In this document: piece by piece, positions 8,636 through 16,483 of the stretch
Layout of the letters: each line of letters opens with the position of its first letter
Numbering within the stretch: the first letter of the stretch is position 1
Assembly: GCA_000016765.1 (NCBI GenBank)
Contig: CP000701.1
Span: forward strand, 158,758-222,757
Source: Rhizorhabdus wittichii RW1
GTDB taxonomy: Bacteria; Pseudomonadota; Alphaproteobacteria; Sphingomonadales; Sphingomonadaceae
Direction: 5' to 3'
DNA: 64,000 nt
Notes under the pieces: model-generated
Told to the model about the DNA's origin: nothing
Seen by the model: the letters and a program-made list of their open reading frames with translations, nothing else
Database searches by the model: none
Position numbers and translations under genes: made by a program

Positions 8636-9343
8636 TTACATGCGGATGCGTCCGCCCACTACTACGATCGAGAGGCACTCGCCGATATCCACCAGCTTCT
8701 TCTCGCCGTCTGCCAAGCCCTGACGAACGAGCGCATCAGCATCAGCGAATGAATCGAAGAACGTGGCGGCGACGCCATCGAAGTCCTGAGGCGGCATGAT
8801 CGCTGTAGGATGCCCCTCCGTGGGGATATTGTGGATGCGCTTCTTGGCCAGAGCGCGATAGGCATCGTTGCTGGCCAGCGAACGACCATAATCGGCCCAT
8901 TGGACCTGGAATTCCTCCGGCGTCATGTCCCGACGACGACGCACGTAGTCGAACGTCTTGTGCGTCAGTTCCTCGCTGGTTGAAGAGAACTGCTCTTCCT
9001 CATCAAGAAAGACGAGAAGAGCACGCGTCAGGTCGTTGAAGTTCTCTTCGTCGGGCCGGATAGTCGAAAGATATCCCTCATCCTCCATGATATTCATCAT
9101 GCGGGTCAAATTATCGAAGCACAGTTCCACCACGGAATCACGGGTCTTATCATGGCGGTACAGCGTTGCGATATCAACGTTGTCCTCAGGCAGCATCGTC
9201 CGGTTTTGCGTGGCGTGCAGGATGTTCGCCGCGATCGCAGGCAGTGAAGTTGCCATGGGCGCATGGACATTGGCCATGTAGTGGAAAAACTCCGGGCGGC
9301 TCAGCGTGGGCCGGCGGCAGGATGCAATCATCGCCTTCAACAT
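8636..9343 (-). CDS. EthD-domain protein (dimeric alpha/beta barrel)
   Basis: 235 residues, apparently two ferredoxin-like halves: the first begins MLKAMIASCRRPTLSRPEFF and the second RRRDMTPEEFQVQWADYG, both typical of EthD/small monooxygenase-like barrels (the [RP]xLsxeeFxxyW pattern). The start is supported by TAGGAGAC. Members of this fold act as small hydroxylases, isomerases or accessory proteins in catabolic operons; the exact reaction here is unknown. It is the last gene of the seven-gene operon that begins at 15064. Confidence 0.75.
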   Translation of the reverse strand: MLKAMIASCRRPTLSRPEFFHYMANVHAPMATSLPAIAANILHATQNRTMLPEDNVDIATLYRHDKTRDSVVELCFDNLTRMMNIMEDEGYLSTIRPDEENFNDLTRALLVFLDEEEQFSSTSEELTHKTFDYVRRRRDMTPEEFQVQWADYGRSLASNDAYRALAKKRIHNIPTEGHPTAIMPPQDFDGVAATFFDSFADADALVRQGLADGEKKLVDIGECLSIVVVGGRIRM

Positions 9344-9367
9344 TTATCGTCTCCTAAATTAAGCTAT

Positions 9368-11053
9368 TCAAGCCTTTGGGATTATTGGCAGCAGGATGTG
9401 GGAGTCATATTCCCCCCCGCTATGCACGATATGCGTACCGGCGTTGCGGGTCTTGAGGTGCGAATTGCTCGCGGGGTCGTCCAGATAACGGTAGATGTCC
9501 TTCCCCTTGATGACGACGCGCAGCGTCTCACCGGCGCGGAACAGCGTGGAGGACGGCCAAACTCCGATTTCCACCGGCACGATCTCCCCGGGCACGAGGC
9601 GCTGTTCGCTTTGATGGCGATGAAAAGGTTCAGCCTCGGTCGACCGTTCGGGATCAAGTTCGCGGTGGCTTGCGCGCAGCCAGCCAAGCGCGACGGGGCC
9701 ATCCACATGCGTGGCGAAGAACGGGAAGCCCACCGGATCGCCCGCCTTGTCCAGCTTCTGGACCGCCACGAACAAGTCCATGTCGTCCGACCCATCGGCC
9801 TCGACCCACAGCTTGAGCTTCATCGGCCCGGTAACCTCGGTGTCCTGCGCGAACTTGTGGTCGAAGGTCAGCGGCGTGTCACCATCGGCGGCATAGCGCG
9901 CGTCCCCCGCCGTGGCGGGCTTTTCACCAACCAGCGTGCGTGCAGCGGTGTCCAGATACATCGGCGTCCACGCGGTACGCGCCAGCGGCCATTCGCGTTC
10001 TTCCCGCGTTTCACCGACATAGGCGCTTTCACGAACCTCGATGGTGATCAGCGGTTGATCGGTGAAGCGGTCCTCCCGACCCAGCAGGAAACGATCGAAG
10101 AAGGCCCGCTGCAACTCGACATTTTCGGGCGCGTAGTACTGCTCCCACTTCTTGCGGCCATGCACGCGCAGCCACTTGTCCTTTGAGGCGATATTGCGCC
10201 ACGCGTTGATCGTGCCCTTGGTATGCAGCCCCTGATCCGACCAGCTCGCGCCGACCAGGGCGGGAACCTGCACCGACTTGATGTCGGGGTTTTTGAACTT
10301 CCAGAACCCGTCGTCGAAGGGATGCGCGTCGAAGTTCGCGTTCATGTCCTCGGCGGTCTTGTTTGGCCAGCGCATGACCTGATCGATCAGTGCGGTGTGG
10401 CCGGTCTCGCGCATGCCGCCGTGATAGGCGAATTCGCGATAGCCATCGGACCATGCCTCCCAGGGAATGATCGCGGCCAGATGCGGTGGCTGCAACCCGG
10501 CGATCTGCCAGCAGACCACGCCCGGGTAGGAAACGCCGATGTAGCCGACCTTGCCGTTGCTCCACGACTGGACACCCGCCCATTCGCAAAGGTCGTACAT
10601 GTCGCTGCGCTCGACATCGCCGAAATTGTAATAGATGCCCTCGTTGTTCCATGTGCCGCGCGGATCCGGGTAGATGACGGCATAGCCATGTTGCGTCCAG
10701 TACGCGGGATCGGGCGCTTCCCAGCCGGTGTGGTCCGAAATCAGGCCCGGCGCGACGTTCATAGCTTCGGGCAATTTGGAATTGGTCGCGTGCTTGCCGA
10801 ATGCCGCCCAGCAAACGATCACGCCCAGTTCCGCGTCGTCGGCAGCGTCGGCGGGCAAATAGACATCCGCATAGAGCTTGACGCCATCGCGCATCGGCAC
10901 CGACACATCGCGGAGGATGCGCATCCCATCGACCCGCTCTTCGCGCGGGTTCGGCGGATCACAGGCCTTGTTGCCATAACCGACAGTAATCTTGGGACCG
11001 TTGTCGGCGTGACGGGTCAGCAATTCCGCCGTCGTGAATGCGCCTTCGCTCAT
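9368..11053 (-). CDS. CocE/NonD-family alpha/beta hydrolase
   Basis: 561-residue hydrolase of the X-Pro dipeptidyl-peptidase/cocaine-esterase family. The nucleophile elbow is GKVGYIGVSYPG with Ser175, preceded by DPRGTWNNEG, a typical oxyanion region; the C-terminal half is the jelly-roll domain of this family (for example ETLRVVIKGKDIYRYL). Start supported by TTAGGAGAAG. It should cleave an ester or amide bond in the operon's substrate or an intermediate. Located between the EthD gene and the keto-acid cleavage gene, with short gaps, so it is part of the same transcript. Confidence 0.88.
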   Translation of the reverse strand: MSEGAFTTAELLTRHADNGPKITVGYGNKACDPPNPREERVDGMRILRDVSVPMRDGVKLYADVYLPADAADDAELGVIVCWAAFGKHATNSKLPEAMNVAPGLISDHTGWEAPDPAYWTQHGYAVIYPDPRGTWNNEGIYYNFGDVERSDMYDLCEWAGVQSWSNGKVGYIGVSYPGVVCWQIAGLQPPHLAAIIPWEAWSDGYREFAYHGGMRETGHTALIDQVMRWPNKTAEDMNANFDAHPFDDGFWKFKNPDIKSVQVPALVGASWSDQGLHTKGTINAWRNIASKDKWLRVHGRKKWEQYYAPENVELQRAFFDRFLLGREDRFTDQPLITIEVRESAYVGETREEREWPLARTAWTPMYLDTAARTLVGEKPATAGDARYAADGDTPLTFDHKFAQDTEVTGPMKLKLWVEADGSDDMDLFVAVQKLDKAGDPVGFPFFATHVDGPVALGWLRASHRELDPERSTEAEPFHRHQSEQRLVPGEIVPVEIGVWPSSTLFRAGETLRVVIKGKDIYRYLDDPASNSHLKTRNAGTHIVHSGGEYDSHILLPIIPKA

Positions 11054-11081
11054 GATCTTCTCCTAACGAAACTTTTATTGT

Positions 11082-12014
11082 TCAGAAATTGACCCCATCA
11101 CCGCCCTTGAGGCCGAGCATCTCGCGCGCCTCGTCGGGGGTGGCCGGCTCCAGCCCCATTTCGGCCAGGATGCGTTTGGCCTTCTGCACCTGCTGCGCGT
11201 TCGACACGGCAAGCTTCCCTCGCTCGATAAACAGGCTGTCTTCCAGTCCGACACGCACGTTTCCGCCCAGCAGTGCCGCCTGGGTAATGAAGGGCATCTG
11301 GTAACGCCCCGCCGCCAGTACCGACCACTGATAGCTGTCGCGCCCGAACAGACGGTCTGCCGTCCCCTTCATGAAGACCAGGTTTTCAAGATCGGCGCCG
11401 ATGCCGCCCAGAATGCCGAAGATCATCTGAACGAAAAACGGCGGCTTCACCAATCCCCGATCCAGAAAATAGGCGAGGTTGTAGAGATGCCCGACATCAT
11501 AGCATTCATGTTCGAACCGGGTGCCGTGATCGGCCAGAAGCTCGTAGTTGCGGCGGATGTCGGCGAAGGTGTTGCGGAAGATGAACTTCTCGGAGTCGAG
11601 GATGTACTGGTTTTCCCATGGAAATTTCCAATTCTCCACCTTGCGCCCCATGTCGTGGAACGCGAAGTTTATGGATCCCATGTTGAGCGAACACATTTCG
11701 GGCGAGAATGCGAGCGCGCCGGCCAGGCGGTCCTCCGGCGTCATGTCGGGGCTGCCGCCGGTGGTCAGGTTGATGACCGCGTCGGTGCCCTGCTTGATGA
11801 CCGGCAGGAACTGGCGATAGACATCGGGGCTGCCGGTCGGCGCGCCGGTTTCGGGATCGCGCGCGTGGATGTGCAGGATCGCGGCGCCAGCCTCGGCAGC
11901 CTCGATGGCCTGTCGCGCCAGATCGGCAGGCGTGTAGGGCAGCGCGTCCGACAAGGTCGGGGTGTGGATTCCGCCCGTGATGGCACAGGTGATAATGACT
12001 TTGTTTGACGCCAT
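11082..12014 (-). CDS. Beta-keto acid cleavage enzyme (BKACE, DUF849 family)
   Basis: Zn-dependent enzyme of the Kce/BKACE family, which condenses a beta-keto acid with acetyl-CoA and releases acetoacetate plus a new acyl-CoA. The 310 residues show the metal-binding HIHARDPETGAP near the N-terminus, NLTTGGSPDMTPEDR in the middle and GGNVRVGLEDSLFI at the C-terminus, all family landmarks. ATG at 12014 is preferred over the TTG at 12023. It follows the 3-hydroxyacyl-CoA-dehydrogenase-like gene by about 43 bp: that enzyme would make a 3-keto acid and this one would cleave it, as in carnitine degradation. The natural keto acid is unknown. Confidence 0.88.
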   Translation of the reverse strand: MASNKVIITCAITGGIHTPTLSDALPYTPADLARQAIEAAEAGAAILHIHARDPETGAPTGSPDVYRQFLPVIKQGTDAVINLTTGGSPDMTPEDRLAGALAFSPEMCSLNMGSINFAFHDMGRKVENWKFPWENQYILDSEKFIFRNTFADIRRNYELLADHGTRFEHECYDVGHLYNLAYFLDRGLVKPPFFVQMIFGILGGIGADLENLVFMKGTADRLFGRDSYQWSVLAAGRYQMPFITQAALLGGNVRVGLEDSLFIERGKLAVSNAQQVQKAKRILAEMGLEPATPDEAREMLGLKGGDGVNF

Positions 12015-12057
12015 GATGCTCAACTAATCCCTGAAAATGTTGCCCCGGCAAGGCCGT

Positions 12058-12963
12058 TCATGTTCCCACGCTCCGCGCATCGAGCAGATGGCGTACAAGC
12101 CGTGCGCGCACCGCCTGGATCGCCTCGGGACTCCATGTTCGGAATCCCTCGCCACTCTTGAACCCCAGCCTGCCTTCCGCGACCTGCTGTTCGAGAAATT
12201 CGTGCGGCCGGTCGTGCCGGTCGAGTTCGGGCATGATCGTGCGATGGATATCGAGCGTCAGGTCCAGACCGACCAGATCGGCATTCTCCAGCGGCCCCAG
12301 CACCGGAAGGCGCAGGCCGAAGCTGTGCTTAACGCAATCGTCCAGCGTGGCGGCATCGCAAATACCCTCTGCGACCATCGCGATCGCTTCGCGCCACAGC
12401 GCATGCTGCAAACGGTTGGCGACAAAGCCGGGCAAATCCTTGCGAATATGGGCCGGCCTTTTCCCGACGGAGGCGAGGAGCTCCATTGTCCGGGCGACTG
12501 TTTCCTCACTCGTGCCCGGGGCCTGGATCACCTCGACCAGCGGCACCAGCGTCGCCGGATTCCACCAGTGCGTCCCGACGATCCGGTGCGCCGTCGGCAA
12601 CCCTTCGGCAATCGCGCCGCATGGAATGACGGAGCTATTACTGGCGAGGATCGCATCCGCCGGCGCCGCCTCAACAAGCTGCGCGAAGATGGCGCGCTTG
12701 AGCGGCAGCTTCTCAGGGGCGGCCTCCGTAACGAAGCCGGCGTCCGCTACGGCCTCGGCCAGATGCTCCACGGGCGTAACACGCTCTGCAAACGTCGGAT
12801 CGTCGCCGAGCTGCGCCAGCCCCTGGCGCACCCGTTCGACCAGCGTACCGCGCGCGGCAGCGTCCGGTTCATGGACCGTCACCGCATGGCCAGCTGCGGC
12901 GAAAACCTGCGCGATGCCGGCTCCCATCAACCCGCCGCCGATGATCCCGATGCGCATCATCAT
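12058..12963 (-). CDS. 3-hydroxyacyl-CoA dehydrogenase-like NAD enzyme
   Basis: 301-residue 3-hydroxy acid/3-hydroxyacyl-CoA dehydrogenase. It opens with the Rossmann motif MRIGIIGGGLMGAGIAQVF; ASNSSVIP, GTHWWNPATLVPLVEVI and GFVANRLQHALWREA carry the conserved Ser, His and Asn region of the family. The start at 12963 overlaps the SDR stop by ATGA, which argues for translational coupling. It oxidises a 3-hydroxy compound to the 3-keto form, possibly a free acid or carnitine-like substrate, since a BKACE gene follows. It could alternatively act on a CoA ester. Confidence 0.88.
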   Translation of the reverse strand: MMMRIGIIGGGLMGAGIAQVFAAAGHAVTVHEPDAAARGTLVERVRQGLAQLGDDPTFAERVTPVEHLAEAVADAGFVTEAAPEKLPLKRAIFAQLVEAAPADAILASNSSVIPCGAIAEGLPTAHRIVGTHWWNPATLVPLVEVIQAPGTSEETVARTMELLASVGKRPAHIRKDLPGFVANRLQHALWREAIAMVAEGICDAATLDDCVKHSFGLRLPVLGPLENADLVGLDLTLDIHRTIMPELDRHDRPHEFLEQQVAEGRLGFKSGEGFRTWSPEAIQAVRARLVRHLLDARSVGT

Positions 12964-13760
12964 CCCGCCGTATAGCCGCCATCGGCGTAGACGATGTGGC
13001 CCGTGTGGAAATCGGACGCCCTGGAGCAAAGGAAAAGCAGCGGCCCCGCAAGGTCCTCCGGCTCGCCGAGGCGGCCGATCGGCACGCGGGCAAGGAAACC
13101 GTTGCGCACGTTCGTGGCGTTGTCGTTATCCTCGAACATCCAGGCCGTGACCGGAGAACGGAATACCGTTGGCGCGATCGCGTTGACGGTAATCCCGTAC
13201 TTGCCCCATTCGCAGCCCAGCGCCTTGGTCATGCCGTCGATCGCCGATTTGGAGGTGCAATAGGCCGAATATCCCGCCGGATGGCCAAGCTTGCCGCGCG
13301 CCGACGAGGTAAATACCACCTTCCCGCCCCTGCCCTGCTCGATCATCCGTTTTCCCGCCGCGCGCGCCATCAACCAGGCGCCATCGACATTCGCCGTCAT
13401 TACCTTCTGGAAACGATCCGGCGCCATATCGACGATCGGCGAGACATCATTCATCCCCGAGGCGATCACGAGGATATCGACGCTGCCATAAGCTTCGACT
13501 GCGGCCGCGACGATCGCATCGCAGTCTGTCTCGGTATTCGGGCGGCGGTTGACCGGAACCGCTTCGATTCCGGCCTCGGCCAGTTCAGCAGTCAATGTCG
13601 CGAGTCCGTCCTTGCTGCCGGCCGTTACGACCAGCCGGGCACCCGACTTGCCAAGCGTGGCGCAGACCACCTTTCCGAAGGACCCCGTCGCGCCGACGAT
13701 GATCGCCGACTTGCCCGCGACATCAAACAGGCTTCCCGTATCGATCCGGGGCAGGCTCAT
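12960..13760 (-). CDS. Short-chain dehydrogenase/reductase
   Basis: 266-residue classical SDR with IIVGATGSFGKVV near residue 20 (the cofactor loop), a catalytic SSARGKLGHPAGYSAYCTSK with Ser, Tyr and Lys, and PIGRLGEPEDLAGPLLFLCS at the C-terminus. The start overlaps the cupin stop (ATGA) and its stop overlaps the next start, so it is tightly coupled. It interconverts an alcohol and a ketone; the substrate is not evident. Confidence 0.9.
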   Translation of the reverse strand: MSLPRIDTGSLFDVAGKSAIIVGATGSFGKVVCATLGKSGARLVVTAGSKDGLATLTAELAEAGIEAVPVNRRPNTETDCDAIVAAAVEAYGSVDILVIASGMNDVSPIVDMAPDRFQKVMTANVDGAWLMARAAGKRMIEQGRGGKVVFTSSARGKLGHPAGYSAYCTSKSAIDGMTKALGCEWGKYGITVNAIAPTVFRSPVTAWMFEDNDNATNVRNGFLARVPIGRLGEPEDLAGPLLFLCSRASDFHTGHIVYADGGYTAG

Positions 13761-14107
13761 GCTGCTTTCACCGGAGAAGGCATCACTACCAGCATGGTCG
13801 CCATAATATTGCCGTCGTTGCGCACGGCACGCGCTTCGCCGCCGGGAATGAAGCAGCTGTCGAGCTTGCCCAAAACCTGCGTCTCGCCCGAGCCCAGTTC
13901 GATCGTCACTTCGCCCTCGATCACGACATAGATCTTCCCCAGCGGTCCTGCGTCCATTTCGGCGCCGCCACCTGGCAGGAAGTAGGACAGGCCCGTCCAG
14001 GCGAAGTCTGCGCCGCTGGCCTCAAGACCCTGCAGGCGAAGCGACCGCATGTCGTAATGCTTCGGCGCAATATAGGTTTTGGCGTCTGCAAGGCGCACGA
14101 CTTCCAT
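13757..14107 (-). CDS. Small cupin-domain protein
   Basis: 116-residue single cupin. The barrel is visible as YFLPGGGAEMDAGPLGKIYVVIEGEVTI (motif 1 region with few histidines) and LDSCFIPGGEARAVRN (motif 2). The usual metal-binding His residues are largely absent, so a non-catalytic or binding role is possible. ATG 14107 with GAGGATCG upstream is preferred over the 14152 start, which adds an uncharacteristic basic tail. Second gene of the operon. Confidence 0.75.
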   Translation of the reverse strand: MEVVRLADAKTYIAPKHYDMRSLRLQGLEASGADFAWTGLSYFLPGGGAEMDAGPLGKIYVVIEGEVTIELGSGETQVLGKLDSCFIPGGEARAVRNDGNIMATMLVVMPSPVKAA

Positions 14108-14191
14108 GTCCGATCCTCTCGATCTTCGGCTGCCTGCCGGTTTATGCTCCATCGGCGTGGCAGCCCCAGGGCCGCCACGCGCGAAGAGTGC

Positions 14192-15064
14192 TCAGTCGTT
14201 GTCCTTGCCGGTTTCGATCCGGAAATTGCCGGTAGGATCGACAATCGCCACAAGGCGGACGATGCAGCCATCGCCCTTCTTCCAGCGCCACGGGAAGGCG
14301 GCGAAGGTCACGCGCTTGCCGGTTACCTTGTCGATATCGCCACCGACATTCTCGAACCCGCAGATGCCCGCCGACAGGATCGCGTTGTGGCAGGGTTCCC
14401 ACTCAGGGAAATCCTCGATCACCTTGCGGCCGGTCAACTGTTCATATTCGATATTGACCTGGGGGATGAGGCCATGCGGCGCGCCCGTGCCGTGCGGGCC
14501 GATCGCGGTGCCCAGCGGATGGTCGAGCGCCTGGGTGTCCGACCCGCACATCTTGACCTTCTTCTGCACGAACCACTCGCCCGCTTCCTTGTAGAAGCCC
14601 GGCGAGTAGGCGTAATAATGGCGGTTATCGCCGTAATATTTATGCCAGCCGGTGTTGACGATCACGATGTCGCCTTCTCGGATCTGCGGACGCGCATTCT
14701 CCAGGTCTTCCGCCGTGATCACTTCCCATTTCTTCTTGGGGATCGACACCACGACACCGGTGCCAAAGAAATAGGGCAACGGCACTTCGTCCATGAACGG
14801 CGTGCCCGGGACCACGTGCGCCGGGGCATTGATATGCGTCCCGGAATGCATGACGGTAGTGATCTTCTGCGTCAGCACGCCCGATCGGGACATGCCATGC
14901 AAGCGCTCGATCTTGACGTCCTCGAAATAGGGCCAGCACGGCTGTCCAAGGCCCCAAGGGTGCGACAGGTCGTAAAATTCAAGGCCCATGCTGTTGAGCA
15001 AATTGGACTCTTTGAACTGGCATAGCGTCTCATCGCGCCAATCGCCTTCTTCCCATCCGGGCAT
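14192..15064 (-). CDS. Cyclase-family metal-dependent hydrolase (kynurenine formamidase/isatin hydrolase fold)
   Basis: 290-residue hydrolase of the cyclase family. The metal-binding signature HSGTHINAPAHV is near residues 60-72, preceded by the YDLSHPWGLGQPCWPYF family opening, and VIVNTGWHKYYGDN follows. Mn- or Zn-dependent ring or amide hydrolysis is the known chemistry. First gene of the operon, with TAGGAGAG before the ATG, and divergent from an IclR regulator across 120 bp that carry two dyads. It may perform the opening step of the pathway; substrate unknown. Confidence 0.85.
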   Translation of the reverse strand: MPGWEEGDWRDETLCQFKESNLLNSMGLEFYDLSHPWGLGQPCWPYFEDVKIERLHGMSRSGVLTQKITTVMHSGTHINAPAHVVPGTPFMDEVPLPYFFGTGVVVSIPKKKWEVITAEDLENARPQIREGDIVIVNTGWHKYYGDNRHYYAYSPGFYKEAGEWFVQKKVKMCGSDTQALDHPLGTAIGPHGTGAPHGLIPQVNIEYEQLTGRKVIEDFPEWEPCHNAILSAGICGFENVGGDIDKVTGKRVTFAAFPWRWKKGDGCIVRLVAIVDPTGNFRIETGKDND

Positions 15065-15083
15065 TCTACTCTCCTAGCGTGAT

Positions 15084-15124
15084 GTACCGATATATGGTAC
15101 TTTATGTATGAGAATATGGTATTC
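15084..15124. promoter_or_regulatory. Candidate IclR operator: two dyads in the divergent promoter
   Basis: GTACC-7 bp-GGTAC (15084-15100) and GAATA-TGG-TATTC (15112-15124) lie between the divergent cyclase-led operon and the IclR gene, and share the ATATGGTA core. Position and symmetry fit an autoregulated IclR site; binding is inferred. Confidence 0.45.
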
Positions 15125-15184
15125 CAGGCTATGTGGACATGTCAACAGTGGACAAAGCACAAAGTGAATTGCAGAGAGGCTTCG

Positions 15185-15949
15185 ATGGCAAACAGCGATG
15201 AAAAGGGAGGACCGGGCGTCGTAGCGCGCTCGGCGGCGATCATGCGGGCGCTGGCCAGTTCTCAGGACGGCTTCAGTCTGGGCCAGATAGCCAAGCAGGT
15301 CGGAATGGCACGGTCCACTGTACAGCGCCTGGTTTATGCGCTCGAATCCGAGGGTTTGGTAATGTCCGGTGCCGCTGCAGGGCAGATAACGCTCGGGCCG
15401 GAAATCTTGCGACTCGCCTCCTCGATGATGCCGGCTCTGGCGACGCGCGTGCGACCGATCATGACCAAGCTTTCGGAGCAGACGCAGGAGACCATCGATC
15501 TTGCGACCATTCGCCGTCGTGGCGTCCTATTCATCGACCAGATTCCCGGTCAGCACCGACTCGCGGCAGTTTCGCATGTCGGAGACCAGTTTCCGCTTCA
15601 CTGCTCGTCGGTCGGCAAGGCGTTCCTGGCGCGCATGAAGCGCGCCGAAATTGAAGCGTTGATCGGAACCAGCTACGAGCGGCGGACGCCGCACACGCTG
15701 ACCGAAATCGGTCCGCTTCTCGCCAGCCTGGAACAGACCGCGCAAACCGGCTTCGGCTTTGACGAGGAAGAACATTCCGAAGGCATCTGCGCGATCGGCT
15801 TCGTCCTGCGCGATGCATCCAGCCACTGGTACGGGCTCTCCATACCCGTTCCGCTTCAACGCTATACCGCCACGCGCGATCACCTGACCGCCATGCTGTC
15901 GCTTGCGCGCGAAGAACTTGCGCAATCGCTTCGGTCCGACCCCATCTAG
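15185..15949 (+). CDS. IclR-family transcriptional regulator
   Basis: 254 residues. The N-terminal winged helix (FSLGQIAKQVGMARSTVQRLVYALESEG) and the C-terminal effector domain (LFIDQIPGQHRLAAVSHVGDQFPLHCSSVGKAFLA) are both clear. I start it at 15185 rather than 15104 because the fold begins there and GAGAGG precedes it. Divergent from the seven-gene operon, so that operon is the likely target. It overlaps the convergent MarR stop by a few bases. Confidence 0.92.
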   Translation: MANSDEKGGPGVVARSAAIMRALASSQDGFSLGQIAKQVGMARSTVQRLVYALESEGLVMSGAAAGQITLGPEILRLASSMMPALATRVRPIMTKLSEQTQETIDLATIRRRGVLFIDQIPGQHRLAAVSHVGDQFPLHCSSVGKAFLARMKRAEIEALIGTSYERRTPHTLTEIGPLLASLEQTAQTGFGFDEEEHSEGICAIGFVLRDASSHWYGLSIPVPLQRYTATRDHLTAMLSLAREELAQSLRSDPI

Positions 15950-16392
15950 ATTTCGCACCCGTCTGCCAGATATGTCCGCAGTGCGCCGATCATCTCCGTG
16001 AACGCCGCGCTTCCGATCCCCTGCCTGGCTTCCGATTCGGCCTGTTCGATCGCAGCTCGAAACGCCTCCAGCCACTGACGGCCCTCCGCCGTGAACCGGA
16101 CGATCCTGACCCGCGCATCTTCCGCAGACGTTTCGCGGAACACCAGGCCTATCGCTTCACACTGCACGACCAGTTCGCCCATCGCCTGTTTCGTCATGGC
16201 TGCGCGGCGGGCCAGCTCGGTGATCGCAGTCCCGTCCAGGTCCAGATTGCGTGTCAGGCCGATATGGCTCGTGCGAACCGCCGTATAGCCCTGCTGATGC
16301 AACAGGTCGAACACCCGGCCTTCAAACCGGGCAATGGCCCGATTGAGCAGACGCCCCATATTCTGCCGCCGCCATGCCTGATCGCCGTCCAT
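15946..16392 (-). CDS. MarR-family transcriptional regulator
   Basis: About 148 residues with the MarR winged helix: LDLDGTAITELARRAAMTKQAMGELVVQCEAIGLV followed by the wing region ARVRIVRFTAEGRQWLEAF. A GTG at 16395 is an alternative start. Divergent from the flavin monooxygenase of the hydroxyquinol operon, which it probably represses until an aromatic ligand binds. Confidence 0.9.
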   Translation of the reverse strand: MDGDQAWRRQNMGRLLNRAIARFEGRVFDLLHQQGYTAVRTSHIGLTRNLDLDGTAITELARRAAMTKQAMGELVVQCEAIGLVFRETSAEDARVRIVRFTAEGRQWLEAFRAAIEQAESEARQGIGSAAFTEMIGALRTYLADGCEI

Positions 16393-16434
16393 CACGATTC
16401 AATATTCCTCCGGATCACCAATTTAGTAAGGTGG

Positions 16435-16450
16435 CTTGACTATTTTCAAG
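16435..16450. promoter_or_regulatory. Candidate MarR operator
   Basis: Dyad CTTGA-6 bp-TCAAG between the divergent MarR and monooxygenase starts, about 34 bp upstream of the monooxygenase ATG. Size and position fit a MarR site; not proven. Confidence 0.4.
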
Positions 16451-16483
16451 TCTAACGTATTTTTGAGGATAAGGAGAGGCGAT

